Source of the DNA: Adhaeribacter terrigena
Lineage (GTDB): Bacteria; Bacteroidota; Bacteroidia; Cytophagales; Hymenobacteraceae
DNA length: 64,000 bases
Assembly (NCBI RefSeq): GCF_016623615.1
Contig: NZ_JAEHFX010000002.1
Coordinates: forward strand, 372,001-436,000
Direction of reading: 5' to 3'
Position 1 is the first letter of the stretch. Each line of letters starts with the position of its first letter. The position numbers and the translations under genes are program-made. This document shows positions 51,236-60,774 of the stretch, one piece after another. The notes below the pieces were generated by a model. The model ran no database searches. It had not been told where the DNA came from and worked only from the letters and a program-made list of their open reading frames with translations.

Positions 51236-52636
51236 ATGGAACCAGAAAAAAACGAAACTACTCAATTGGGAGAGAAATATAATTTTAGTAACGGTTATCC
51301 GACTGATGCAACTGCTAAAAAGGCCTATGATGATTCCGATCTGATCCGTGCGATACAGGCTTATAAATTCTTTTACCCGACTGTATCTGGCGCGGCGATA
51401 ATACGTGGCAACGAGCAGATAGGTGTTACCCCAAACAAAGTGTTCGGGATTCTTGACTGCGCGCCGGAGCAATTGGTATTCACCGCCAATTCCGATACGC
51501 CTTATGGCCCGCTTTTGCTTGATCTGAGCATAGGACCGATCGTTGTCGAGCTCGACCCCGGTCCGCTGATTGTCTGCTCCATGGACATCAACCAGCGCTG
51601 GGTTGCCGATATGGGAGTACCAGGGCCCGATGCGGGCAATGGTGGTAAACACCTGTTAATTGGCCCTGATTACAAAGGTGAAGTGCCTAAGGAAGGCTAT
51701 TATGTGCACCGCGCCAGCAGTAACCGTCAGATTGTCGGAGCCCGTTCGTTGCCTGTGGAAGGCGATGTGGCAGGTGCAAAAGAACGGTTAAAAACAATTA
51801 AAGTTTATCCGCTTGAAACTACACCTGAATGGCAAGAACCGCAATGGCTGGACGTTACTGGAAAAACCCAGGATACTACACCGGTAGAGTGGGAAAACAA
51901 TTTCAGGTTCTGGGAAATACTGTATGAAACCCTGCAACAGGAACCTTCCTTTCAAGGGTATCACAATGAATATGGTATGCTAGCCGCTCTGGGTATTGAG
52001 AAAGGCAAACCCTTTGAACCCAATACGCGCATGAAGGCCATTCTTGAAGAAGCTGCCCGCCTCGGTAATGCGCAAATGCGGGTGCTTTCGTTTGGGGACC
52101 GCCGGGCTGATCGTTTCCCCTGGAAAGACCGCCAATGGCAATGGGCAAGTCTTCGCTACGAAGACGGCGACTTCAATACGAACAACCTGCTCGACCTCGA
52201 AGCGCGCGAAAAGTGGTTCTACCAGGCCGTCGGAGCTTCGCCAGCCATGTTCCGGCGCGATGCCAAAGCGGGCTCACTTTACTGGCTCGGGCTGCGCAAT
52301 AAAGATGGTGCTTATCTCGATGGCGGAAAAAGTTACAAGCTTACCGTGCCTTTGCCTGTGCCGGGTAAGCTATTCTGGTCGGTTACCGTCTACGATTCCG
52401 GCTCCCGCTCGCAGATCCAAACCAATCAGAAAAAAGCTGCGCTGCGCTCTCTTTTCGAACTGAAGAACCTCGAAGGCAATTCCGTCGACCTTTATTTTGG
52501 GCCGGAAGCCCCGGAAGGGCATGATAACCACTGGATCAGGACCATTCCGGAAAAAGGTTGGTTCGCTTATTTCCGCATCTACGGACCGGAAGAAGCGGCT
52601 TTCAATGGAAGCTGGAAACCGGGCGACTTTGAGTAA
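51236..52636 (+). CDS. DUF1254/DUF1214 domain-containing protein
   Basis: At 466 residues the protein has an N-terminal DUF1254 domain (KKAYDDSDLIRAIQAYKFFYPTVSG, CAPEQLVFTANSDTPYGPLLLDLSIGPIVVELDPGPLIVCSMDINQRWVADMG) and a C-terminal DUF1214 domain (YRLTVPLPVPGKLFWSVTVYDSGSRSQIQTNQKKAALRSL and VDLYFGPEAPEGHDNHWIRTIPEKGWFAYFRIYGPEEA). These two domains usually occur together. No signal peptide is visible, unlike many proteobacterial members. It lies between HAD and sulfatase 2 in a DUF1254-sulfatase pattern common in Proteobacteria. Role unknown. Confidence 0.92.
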   Translation: MEPEKNETTQLGEKYNFSNGYPTDATAKKAYDDSDLIRAIQAYKFFYPTVSGAAIIRGNEQIGVTPNKVFGILDCAPEQLVFTANSDTPYGPLLLDLSIGPIVVELDPGPLIVCSMDINQRWVADMGVPGPDAGNGGKHLLIGPDYKGEVPKEGYYVHRASSNRQIVGARSLPVEGDVAGAKERLKTIKVYPLETTPEWQEPQWLDVTGKTQDTTPVEWENNFRFWEILYETLQQEPSFQGYHNEYGMLAALGIEKGKPFEPNTRMKAILEEAARLGNAQMRVLSFGDRRADRFPWKDRQWQWASLRYEDGDFNTNNLLDLEAREKWFYQAVGASPAMFRRDAKAGSLYWLGLRNKDGAYLDGGKSYKLTVPLPVPGKLFWSVTVYDSGSRSQIQTNQKKAALRSLFELKNLEGNSVDLYFGPEAPEGHDNHWIRTIPEKGWFAYFRIYGPEEAAFNGSWKPGDFE

Positions 52637-52733
52637 GTGAAATAAGCTTAATGATATTCCGGAACGTTAGGAATCTTAACAAAAAAAGTCAGCAATAACT
52701 AATTCTTCTTAACCCTAAAACCAACATTAAACG

Positions 52734-55097
52734 ATGAACAACACCAATAAACCAACACCGGAAAATAACAGCTCCGGAAAAAATTTCCGGGGAACGATAA
52801 ACCTCGATGTCCGGGATTCGAAAGCAGACTGGCCGGCATTCCTGGCAAAAAAAGCCCCGAAAGATGCCCCAAACGTGCTGGTTATTCTTTACGACGATAC
52901 GGGCTGTGCAGCCTGGTCTCCTTACGGCGGCCGCATCAACATGCCGACCCTTGACCGGCTGGCGAAAAATGGCCTTACCTACAGCCAATGGCACACTACC
53001 GCAGTTTGTTCACCTACGCGTTCCTGTTTTCTGACTGGCCGCAATCATCACCAAAATGGTTTTGGCTCTATCTCAGAAAGCGCCATTGGTTTCCCGGGAT
53101 ATAACGGCCACATTCCGCCGGAAAATGGGACGATCGCCAGCGTGCTGCGCGATGCCGGCTGGAGCACTTTCTGGATTGGCAAAAACCACAATGTGCCCGT
53201 AGATGCGTTCGATATGGGTTCCTCCAAAAAGCGTTGGCCTCTTGGGCTGGGATATGACCGTTTTTATGGTTTTCTTGGTGGTGAGACAAATCAATGGTTT
53301 CCGGAACTAATCGAGGACAATCACTTTGTTGAGCAGCCGTACCAGCCCGAAGAAGGCTATCACTTTTCAAAAGACATTGCCGACAAAGCCATCGGTTTCA
53401 TTCGGGATTCAAAACAGTCACAGCCCGAAAAACCGTGGTATATGTGGTATTGCCCTGGCGCGAACCATGCCCCGCACCACGCCCCCCAGGATTATATTGA
53501 TAAGTACAAAGGCGTTTTTGACGATGGCTACGAAGCTTACCGCGAATGGGTGCTGGCAAAAATGATAGAACGCGGCATTTTACCGGAAGGAACAGAACTC
53601 ACGCCTATAAATCCGCTGCCCGAAGGAATTCTTCCTGATGCGGATAGCGTACGGCCTTGGGAAACGCTATCGGAAGATGAGAAAAAACTCTTTTGCCGTA
53701 TGGCGGAAGTTTACGCTGCATTCTCTGAATACACCGATGCTCAAATAGGAAGATTAGTAGATTATCTGGAGGAATCAGGCCAGCTGGATAATACGCTTAT
53801 TCTTTATTGTGCTGACAATGGAGCCTCCGGCGAAGGAAGTCCCAACGGGTCCGTAAACGAAAACCGGTTCTTCAACGGCTATCCCGATGATATTAATCAG
53901 AATTTGGAAATGATCGATAAACTCGGAAGTCCGGACACTTATAACCATTACCCAACCGGGTGGGCAACAGCTTTTTCCACGCCTTACCGCATGTTCAAGC
54001 GCTATTCCTCTTACGCGGGCGGAACAGCCGATCCGTTAATTATTCATTGGCCGAAAGGGATTACAGCGAAAGGCGAAGTGCGCCACCAGTATCATCACTG
54101 CACCGATATTGTGCCAACCATCCTTGAATGTTGCGGCCTCAAAATGCCCGAAATGCTGGACGGGGTTAAGCAATCGCCGTTGGCTGGGGTGTCTATGCGC
54201 TATACGTTCGATAACGCAAATGCCCCGACAACTAAAGAAACCCAATACTACGAAATGCTGGGTACGCGCGGCATCTGGCACAAGGGCTGGAAGGCAGCAA
54301 CTGAACACGCGCCGGTGCCTTCAGATCAGGGCCATTTCGATAAAGACCGCTGGCAACTTTTTCATACCGATGCAGATCGGTCCGAAGCCCATGATCTGGC
54401 CGATAAGGAGCCAGAAAAACTTCAGGAATTGGTTGATCTCTGGATGGCTGAAGCTCAGAAATACAATGTTCTGCCACTTAACGATCTGGGTGTAAAGGAT
54501 TTTCACGAACTGGAATTCAAGGCTGAATTGCCCGAAAATGGCCGCTACATTTATTATCCCGGTACAACAGAGGTTCCCGAAGCTTCAGCTGCAAGAACGT
54601 TAGGTGTTTCGTTCAAAATTCTGGCGGAAGTGGAATTTACTGGCGATTCGCAGGGCGTGATATGTGCCCAAGGTTCGCGTTTCGGCGGCTATTCGCTTTT
54701 CGTGAAAGGCGGCAAGCTTACATGGGTTTATAATTTTCTCGGAATTCCGCCGGAGCAACGCCTTTCCTGCGAAGCACCTGCGCTCGGCAAACACATTGTT
54801 GGGGTGGAATTCATTAAAGAGTCGATGAGTGAAAAACTTGAAACTTTAGGGAAAATGAAGCTTTACGTGGACGATAAAGTGGTAGCTGAAGCCCCGTTCC
54901 GGACGCAAAGCGGCCGTTATGCGCTCTGCGGCGAAGGTTTGTGCATTGGTTACGATGGCGGGGATGCGGTGAGCAGGGAATATCAACCCCAATTCCCTTT
55001 TTCAGGAGGTAGAATAGTGAAAGTAGTTTTCGATATCGGCAACGATGCTTACCAGGACCTGGAACAGAAATTTGCGGCCAGGATCGCGCGCGATTGA
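52734..55097 (+). CDS. arylsulfatase, 787 residues, CSPTR-type
   Basis: This sulfatase has the canonical formylglycine motif AVCSPTRSCFLTGRNHH (C92-S-P-T-R96), metal residues DD54-55 in VLVILYDDTGCAAWSPYGG, GKNHNVP, YCADNGASGEGSPNGS and DIVPTILECCG. Its length (787) and C-terminal extension of about 230 residues (beta-rich, LamG-like, with KLTWVYNFLGIPP and FRTQSGRYALCGEGLCIGYDGG) place it in the larger AtsA-type subgroup. No signal peptide, so cytosolic like sulfatase 1. It is probably in the same direction and unit as DUF1254. Substrate not predictable. Confidence 0.93.
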   Translation: MNNTNKPTPENNSSGKNFRGTINLDVRDSKADWPAFLAKKAPKDAPNVLVILYDDTGCAAWSPYGGRINMPTLDRLAKNGLTYSQWHTTAVCSPTRSCFLTGRNHHQNGFGSISESAIGFPGYNGHIPPENGTIASVLRDAGWSTFWIGKNHNVPVDAFDMGSSKKRWPLGLGYDRFYGFLGGETNQWFPELIEDNHFVEQPYQPEEGYHFSKDIADKAIGFIRDSKQSQPEKPWYMWYCPGANHAPHHAPQDYIDKYKGVFDDGYEAYREWVLAKMIERGILPEGTELTPINPLPEGILPDADSVRPWETLSEDEKKLFCRMAEVYAAFSEYTDAQIGRLVDYLEESGQLDNTLILYCADNGASGEGSPNGSVNENRFFNGYPDDINQNLEMIDKLGSPDTYNHYPTGWATAFSTPYRMFKRYSSYAGGTADPLIIHWPKGITAKGEVRHQYHHCTDIVPTILECCGLKMPEMLDGVKQSPLAGVSMRYTFDNANAPTTKETQYYEMLGTRGIWHKGWKAATEHAPVPSDQGHFDKDRWQLFHTDADRSEAHDLADKEPEKLQELVDLWMAEAQKYNVLPLNDLGVKDFHELEFKAELPENGRYIYYPGTTEVPEASAARTLGVSFKILAEVEFTGDSQGVICAQGSRFGGYSLFVKGGKLTWVYNFLGIPPEQRLSCEAPALGKHIVGVEFIKESMSEKLETLGKMKLYVDDKVVAEAPFRTQSGRYALCGEGLCIGYDGGDAVSREYQPQFPFSGGRIVKVVFDIGNDAYQDLEQKFAARIARD
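53660..53689 (+). repeat. weak copy of the 30-bp element inside sulfatase 2
   Basis: Head GGAAACGCTATCG; tail GATGAGAAAAAACT; encodes ETLSEDEKKL. Confidence 0.4.
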
Positions 55098-55204
55098 AAC
55101 AACAATTTGAAATGGGATAGCCGCAGAACTGGGATCTTATTTCCTGGCTTCAGTTTCAAAGAATCAGAACCTGTTCCGGAATGATTTAGCGTAGTTTTCA
55201 GGTA

Positions 55205-55234
55205 GAAAATGATACCGTTTTTAGCTGAAAAAGT
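55205..55234 (+). repeat. dispersed 30-bp element, diverged
   Basis: Head GAAAATGATACCG; tail TTAGCTGAAAAAGT. Confidence 0.65.
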
Positions 55235-55312
55235 AAGACAAAAACGATGGTTATAACCGCTAAATTACTATGAGACAGGTTCTGATTATTATATGAATAA
55301 ATCTTTAAAACT

Positions 55313-56617
55313 ATGAAAAGAATTACCTGGCTTTTATTCCTGTTTGCAGGTTTTTTCGCTTTGCAAAGTTTCGCTCAGGAAGTACCAGATAGTGCCTCTG
55401 TCCCGCCGCCTGAGCCGGATTTCTGGCACCAGGAAGGACTTACCGGCCACTGGGGCGGCGCCCGCACAAAGCTGGAAAAAAAAGGTGTGGAAACAGAATT
55501 CAAACTTTCCCAGTTTTACCAGGGTGTAGCTTCCGGTGGCCTGGAAAAAAGCAGCGAGTATAATGGCAAGTTCCAGACGATCTTCAAATTCGACCTGGGA
55601 AAACTGGCCGGCTGGAAATTCTGGCAGGTAGATTTTAGAACCGAAACGCGTTTCGGTGGGCCAATGCTGGGCGGGACCGGGGCTATTTCGCCAGTCAATA
55701 CAGCGGTTATCATTCCGGGTGCAAAAGGTACGGTTTTCTCTATCACTTCCCTGAATGTTACCAAGGCTTTTCCTGTAGATCTGAAGGAAGGAAAACTGAT
55801 CGCAATTTCTGCCGGACGCTACAACCTGCTTGATCTTTTGGTGGAGGATTTCTTTACCGGTGGTGGTACCGAAAAATTCTTCCACATTGCGCAAATTGGT
55901 CCGCTTACCGTGCTGCGGCAGGTTCCGCTTATAACCAACGGAGCCAGTTTTGCTTACCTGCGCAAAGGGGAGCCATTCCTAACGTTTACGGTGCTGGACC
56001 CGAACGACCATTCTACCGATGCCGGACTATCTGAATTATTTGCGGACGGCGTTTCAGCAGGCCCGGGCATTTACATCCCGGCAAAACATTTCGGTAAAAC
56101 GGCCAAACATTCTTTCGGCACTTTTATTACTACCAAAAAATATACCCCTTTCGACGAAATCCGGCAGGTACTAATTCCTGGTCCGCCGATCCGTCAGATT
56201 GAAAAGAAGGGCGGCTCCTGGTCGGTTAACTATGCATTCCGGCAATATCTGGTAGAACGTGGGAAAAAAGAGGGATGGGGGTTGTTTGCGCAGGTTTCTT
56301 TAGCCGATAAAGCTACCAGCCCGATCGACCGGTTTGCTACCGTTGGGATTGGCGGCAATGGCTTGTTTAAAAACCGGCCGCACGACGAATTTGGTTTAGC
56401 CTATTCTTACACCAACCTGAGCGAAGACCTGAAAGACAATATAGAACTGATCAGGCACGGCGGGAAATTACTGGCTGAGCACCAGGCAGAATTGTTTTAT
56501 AACCTACACTTAACTCCTTGGTTCAGACTAACCGGAGATCTACAATACATCCGGCCAACCAGGCCCATTGCCGAACCTGCCCTTGTTCCGGGAGGCCGGT
56601 TACAGATCAGGTTTTAA
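55313..56617 (+). CDS. carbohydrate porin (OprB-like)
   Basis: The 434-residue protein has a signal peptide (LLFLFAGFFALQSFAQ), then the OprB opening WHQEGLTGHWGGARTKLEKKGVETEFKLSQFYQGVASGG. The body has many amphipathic strands with aromatic girdles and GPMLGGTGAISPVN, AGRYNLLDLLVEDFFTGGGTEKFFH, and the C-terminal LQYIRPTRPIAEPALVPGGRLQIRF, ending in Phe, as is usual for outer-membrane barrels. OprB porins pass neutral sugars; here it would serve uptake of the sulfated substrate (inference). It starts 216 bp after sulfatase 2. Confidence 0.88.
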   Translation: MKRITWLLFLFAGFFALQSFAQEVPDSASVPPPEPDFWHQEGLTGHWGGARTKLEKKGVETEFKLSQFYQGVASGGLEKSSEYNGKFQTIFKFDLGKLAGWKFWQVDFRTETRFGGPMLGGTGAISPVNTAVIIPGAKGTVFSITSLNVTKAFPVDLKEGKLIAISAGRYNLLDLLVEDFFTGGGTEKFFHIAQIGPLTVLRQVPLITNGASFAYLRKGEPFLTFTVLDPNDHSTDAGLSELFADGVSAGPGIYIPAKHFGKTAKHSFGTFITTKKYTPFDEIRQVLIPGPPIRQIEKKGGSWSVNYAFRQYLVERGKKEGWGLFAQVSLADKATSPIDRFATVGIGGNGLFKNRPHDEFGLAYSYTNLSEDLKDNIELIRHGGKLLAEHQAELFYNLHLTPWFRLTGDLQYIRPTRPIAEPALVPGGRLQIRF

Positions 56618-56727
56618 ACTTATATCTGTGAAAAAAGACTGGAGTTTTATTCCGAAAACACTTTCGTTTTTCGCGGAAAAAATAAGCATTTCAATTCTTA
56701 AGAATTCTGCATCTAAAACATTAAACT

Positions 56728-57576
56728 ATGAAGTTATCTATTCGGTTTTTCTGCCTGTTTTTTCTGGGCTTTATGCTTACTGCCGCTTTAAAAGCCCAAG
56801 CCCAGACGCCTGATTCAACCACAACCAAACCAGCCGGGGAAGCCCATCAGGACCTTGCAATACAACTTCAGAACCCGGTTGCCAGTCTGATAAGTGTACC
56901 TTTTCAGAGCAACCACGATTATGGTTTTGGCGATAACCGGGGCTATAAACATACGCTCAATTTTCAGCCGGTAATTCCTGTTTCTGCTGGCAAAAACTGG
57001 AATATGATCGTTCGGGTAATTCTGCCAATTATTGACCAGAATGACGTTATCGGCGACACAGAACAAGATGGGATTGGTGACATCATAAACAGCTATTTTT
57101 TCACCCCGAAAAAAATGGGAAAGCTGGGCATAATCTGGGGAGTAGGTCCGGCATTTTTAATCCCAACGGCTTCAGAAAAAGTACTGGGTGCAGAAAAATT
57201 CGGTTTGGGTCCTACCATAATTGTTTTGAAGCAAACCGGGCCTTACACTTTTGGGATCCTTTCGAACCAGATCTGGTCGGTGGCCGGGGCGAACGAACGG
57301 GCAGATGTAAGTTCCCTCTTTTTTCAGCCCTTTATTTCGCATACCAACAAAAGCGCATTTACGGTGAGTTTGTCCGGCGAAAATACCTACGATTGGAAAG
57401 CTGAACATTTGAACGGCGCCGTGATTCTTGGTATTTCGCAGTTGGTAAAATATCACAAACAACCCATCAGTTTTGGCGTGAACGGCAAAACATTCTTTGG
57501 CCCGGAAGGTGCGCCGGATTGGGGCTGGCGGTTTGTAGCAACCTTCCTTTTCCCTACGGGTGGAAAGAAAAAATAA
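56728..57576 (+). CDS. outer-membrane transporter-like protein (MetA/neuromedin-U-like)
   Basis: The 282-residue product has a signal peptide (FFCLFFLGFMLTAALKAQAQ). It follows the pattern of Phenol_MetA_deg/neuromedin-U-like barrels: DLAIQLQNPVASLISVPFQSNHDYGFGDNRGYKHTLNFQPVIPVSAGKNWNMIVRVILPI, WGVGPAFLIPTASEKVLGAEKFGLGPTIIVLKQTGPY, and ends with the aromatic strand WRFVATFLFPTGGKKK. It is an outer-membrane beta-barrel of about 12 strands. Such genes often sit beside DUF1254 proteins and sulfatases. Substrate unknown. Confidence 0.82.
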   Translation: MKLSIRFFCLFFLGFMLTAALKAQAQTPDSTTTKPAGEAHQDLAIQLQNPVASLISVPFQSNHDYGFGDNRGYKHTLNFQPVIPVSAGKNWNMIVRVILPIIDQNDVIGDTEQDGIGDIINSYFFTPKKMGKLGIIWGVGPAFLIPTASEKVLGAEKFGLGPTIIVLKQTGPYTFGILSNQIWSVAGANERADVSSLFFQPFISHTNKSAFTVSLSGENTYDWKAEHLNGAVILGISQLVKYHKQPISFGVNGKTFFGPEGAPDWGWRFVATFLFPTGGKKK

Positions 57577-57581
57577 CGTTT

Positions 57582-57611
57582 AAAAACGCTACGATTTAGC
57601 CCTGAAAAAGT
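57582..57611 (+). repeat. dispersed 30-bp element
   Basis: Head AAAAACGCTACGA; tail AGCCCTGAAAAAGT; between the two outer-membrane protein genes. Confidence 0.85.
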
Positions 57612-57618
57612 AAATGGA

Positions 57619-58335
57619 ATGCTGCGGTGGAAAATTAAGTTGCTGGTAGTTTTTTGCTTCGGAATGCTACCGTTTTCCGGCTTAGCGCAGCAAACAACCA
57701 ACTGGCAACTCTGGAACGATTACGAGGTGGATATACCCTGGAAGAAAAACCTTTTCGATACCGAATTCAGTTACCAGACTATCTTTTCCCAGGATGAAAA
57801 ATGGCGCAGCCTCAATGCCACGCCTGCCTATGAGTTTGCCGTCAATAAGAACTTAGACCTGATCTCTGAATTAGGGCTTTCTTATACTAACCAATCCGAT
57901 TCTACTGATACCTTTGAAGCGAGAACCATGGTAGGCACCCGCATTAATTTTACGCCTATAAAAAGAATTCAAACCCGTCTAAGGTTTCGATTCGAGCGTC
58001 GCCATATGTATAATTTCGGGGAAGAAAATTGGCAGGTTAGCCACCGGAGTAGATTACGGGGCGAGGTCATCATTCCTTTAAACCGACCGCATTATTCCGA
58101 CAATAAAATGCTGTATACCATTACCGATTTTGAAATGTTTTTTGTCCACGATAAAGACGTGAAAGAACGCTTTGCCAACCGTACCCGCGCGCGTTTCGGA
58201 ATAGGTTACCGCCACAATTATAATTTCCGGTTCGAAGCCATTTTTACCCGTCAGCGTTCACGCAACCACCTGGAAGATGGTTTTTTAACCAGCGATAATA
58301 TAATCCGGTTAAGAATCAAGCATTATTTGAAGTAA
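57619..58335 (+). CDS. DUF2490 outer-membrane protein
   Basis: The 238-residue product has a signal peptide (LVVFCFGMLPFSGLAQ) encoded largely inside a reversed 30-bp element (57648-57677). The remainder is DUF2490: QLWNDYEVDIPWKKNLFDTEFSYQTIFSQDEKWRSLNATPAYEFAVNKNLDLISELG, RIQTRLRFRFERRHMYNF, RFGIGYRHNYNFRFEAIFTRQRSR, ending FLTSDNIIRLRIKHYLK with alternating aromatic and charged strands. An outer-membrane barrel of unknown function. It follows the previous gene by 42 bp after a copy of the 30-bp element (57582-57611). Confidence 0.87.
   Translation: MLRWKIKLLVVFCFGMLPFSGLAQQTTNWQLWNDYEVDIPWKKNLFDTEFSYQTIFSQDEKWRSLNATPAYEFAVNKNLDLISELGLSYTNQSDSTDTFEARTMVGTRINFTPIKRIQTRLRFRFERRHMYNFGEENWQVSHRSRLRGEVIIPLNRPHYSDNKMLYTITDFEMFFVHDKDVKERFANRTRARFGIGYRHNYNFRFEAIFTRQRSRNHLEDGFLTSDNIIRLRIKHYLK
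57648..57677 (-). repeat. dispersed 30-bp element inside the DUF2490 signal-peptide coding region
   Basis: Head GAAAACGGTAGCA; antisense to the gene; inverted relative to the copy 36 bp upstream. Confidence 0.6.
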
Positions 58336-58498
58336 ATAAACTATGATTTAATAAAATTTAAATTAATACAATTTTGCTTCTTCCACTTCAAAGATCTTCC
58401 TTTTGGGCAAGATGTGTGTAATGAGGCTTATCTAACCCGAAGAACCAGCTCCGTTTTTAAGCTAATTAACTGTTTTCAGAAGGATTGAAAGAAAATAA

Positions 58499-58537
58499 AA
58501 ACGGGATAAATCAGCGAATTTCTGATTTATCCCGTTT
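58499..58537 (-). terminator. terminator of tRNA-Glu
   Basis: Perfect 16-bp arms (AAACGGGATAAATCAG and complement) with a 7-nt loop; on the minus strand the hairpin begins at the CCA end of the tRNA and ends in TTTTTATTTT. Confidence 0.92.
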
Positions 58538-58611
58538 GGTAGTCCATAGGGGAATCGAACCCCTGTTACCAGAATGAAAATCTGGTGTCCTAACCCCTAG
58601 ACGAATGGACC
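58537..58611 (-). tRNA. tRNA-Glu (anticodon UUC), CCA encoded
   Basis: The cloverleaf is readable on the minus strand. The acceptor arms are GGTCCAT and ATGGACT (first pair G-U), the D-loop is CTAGGGGTTAGG, and the anticodon stem is CCAGA/TCTGG around TTTTCAT with anticodon TTC. The T-arm has the AGGGG/CCCCT stem and TTCGATT loop, and the gene ends with encoded CCA. Length 75 nt. It has its own promoter and terminator. Confidence 0.97.
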
Positions 58612-58651
58612 ATTTCTGGGAAAACGAACGCCTTTGTTCGTTTTGGTGGTG

Positions 58652-58682
58652 CAAATATAGAAGGCTGTTTTTTTACTGCAAA
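58652..58682 (-). promoter_or_regulatory. Bacteroidota-type promoter for tRNA-Glu
   Basis: On the minus strand TTTG, 19 bp, TATATTTG match the -33/-7 consensus of Bacteroidota (TTTG and TAnnTTTG). The -7 box ends 40 bp before the mature tRNA. Confidence 0.75.
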
Positions 58683-58745
58683 ACTTTTTCAGTAATTTTT
58701 TTTGAGGTTTATGTAACAACTTCATTTAGAGAAAGAAAAATATTA

Positions 58746-58777
58746 TTGGGTTTTCACAAAACAGAACCGTAACTTCG
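58746..58777 (+). promoter_or_regulatory. Bacteroidota-type promoter for gap
   Basis: TTG followed by 21 bp and TAACTTCG, close to TAnnTTTG, 37 bp before the gap ATG. It diverges from the tRNA promoter within 65 bp. Confidence 0.5.
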
Positions 58778-58808
58778 CGGCGTCATTCATTCACAGACTT
58801 ATATATAA

Positions 58809-59810
<1,002 letters not shown>

Positions 59811-59820
59811 TTGCTGCATT

Positions 59821-59850
59821 CTAAACGTTAGCGTTTTTAGCGTTAAAACT
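59821..59850 (+). repeat. dispersed 30-bp element
   Basis: Head CTAAACGTTAGCG; tail AGCGTTAAAACT; between the gap stop and its terminator. Confidence 0.75.
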
Positions 59851-59853
59851 CTT

Positions 59854-59882
59854 AAAGCCCCGCTGCAAAGCGGGGCTTTTTT
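59854..59882 (+). terminator. terminator after gap
   Basis: Arms AAAGCCCCGCT and AGCGGGGCTTT with a GCAA loop, followed by TTTTTTT. Confidence 0.93.
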
Positions 59883-60308
59883 TTGATCATGATTTTCGAA
59901 GATTTTCAGGATAGTTTTTTAAAACTGAATTTTAGCATTTACAGAATTGACTTGGTTATATTGCTAAGATTAAGGAAGGGCTTTGATCAGCTAAGGTGCT
60001 CAGCTAAAGTTGAACACGATTTAAGAGATTAAAATGATGGACAGAATTTTCGTCTGAAACGTAGTTCGGCGAAGCCAATTGGGATTTATAGGACTCAGGG
60101 ATTTAAGGATTTTTTTTCTGAATCAGAAATTACAGAAACGAAGTTCGGCGTAGCCAATTTGAGAATTTACAAAATCAACAAACCGAATTTACTGTAGGGG
60201 CAGTACCCTCCTTATATATTCCATTCACGCCTATCGCCAGCGCAGCGTACCTTGAAAATCACGTTATCCAGAAAACTAATCTAAAAAGAAGCTCACTACG
60301 AAGGGAAA

Positions 60309-60436
60309 CTGACACCAGTTTCTGTGAGAGCGGCCTCCAAGACTTCCGGTGCCGAGGCACGAGGCAGCCCGCAAGGGCAGGAAGGGTTGCAGCCGCGAAC
60401 GCAGAAACGAAGCCACCCGGCTTGAGGGAGAAAGTT
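60309..60436 (-). repeat. 128-bp conserved core of the composite block, right copy
   Basis: Starts CTGACACCAGTTTCTGTGAG and ends GAGGGAGAAAGTT. Compared with the left copy it has two differences. It contains GCCCGCAAGGGC and TGCCGAGGCA hairpins. Confidence 0.85.
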
Positions 60437-60481
60437 TAATTAATAATTAAAAATTAAGAATTAAGTACAGAAGCAATCTAT

Positions 60482-60511
60482 AAAAACGCTATCCTTTCAA
60501 GCATAAAAAGT
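60482..60511 (+). repeat. dispersed 30-bp element, inner copy of the right composite block
   Basis: Head AAAAACGCTATCC; tail AGCATAAAAAGT. Confidence 0.88.
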
Positions 60512-60569
60512 CAATAGCAAACTTTATTCTACCCAAAATCGATCCTGCCTTACCTCGGGATGACGCATT

Positions 60570-60599
60570 AAAAACGCTATGCTTTCACACCAAAAAAGT
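60570..60599 (+). repeat. dispersed 30-bp element, outer copy of the right composite block
   Basis: Head AAAAACGCTATGC; tail CACCAAAAAAGT. Confidence 0.85.
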
Positions 60600-60687
60600 C
60601 TCAAAAACCAAAATTCAACCGCCTTTATTAACCAAAAATAAATTACCGCCAAAAACCAACATCTCACCAAAAACTGATGGAAATCGC

Positions 60688-60717
60688 TTTGTTTATATGA
60701 AAATTGGCCTATATTTG
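60688..60717 (+). promoter_or_regulatory. Bacteroidota-type promoter for the universal stress gene
   Basis: TTTG, 18 bp, TATATTTG: an almost perfect match to the Bacteroidota vegetative consensus, 58 bp before the ATG at 60775. Confidence 0.85.
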
Positions 60718-60774
60718 CTTTTGGTCTGAAAAACCACTCATCATCATTCTTAAGAAGAAAAAATTACCCTTTCT

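Larger units (their letters stand above)
60012..60599 (-). repeat. composite intergenic repeat block, right copy
   Basis: The reverse complement of the block at 21871-22380 with the same order of parts. The core is near-identical, while the 30-bp elements differ: CTATG and CTATC here correspond to GTATC and GTACC there. The AT-rich part is extended here by copies of TTCGGCGxAGCCAATT. Confidence 0.8.
59811..60774. other. repeat-rich region of about 960 bp between gap and usp
   Basis: No gene. It carries a 30-bp element at the gap stop (59821), the gap terminator (59854), AT-rich repeats with two copies of a TTCGGCGxAGCCAATT word (60063 and 60142), the right composite block with its 128-bp core, two further 30-bp elements (60482, 60570), and the usp promoter (60688). 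Confidence 0.75.
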
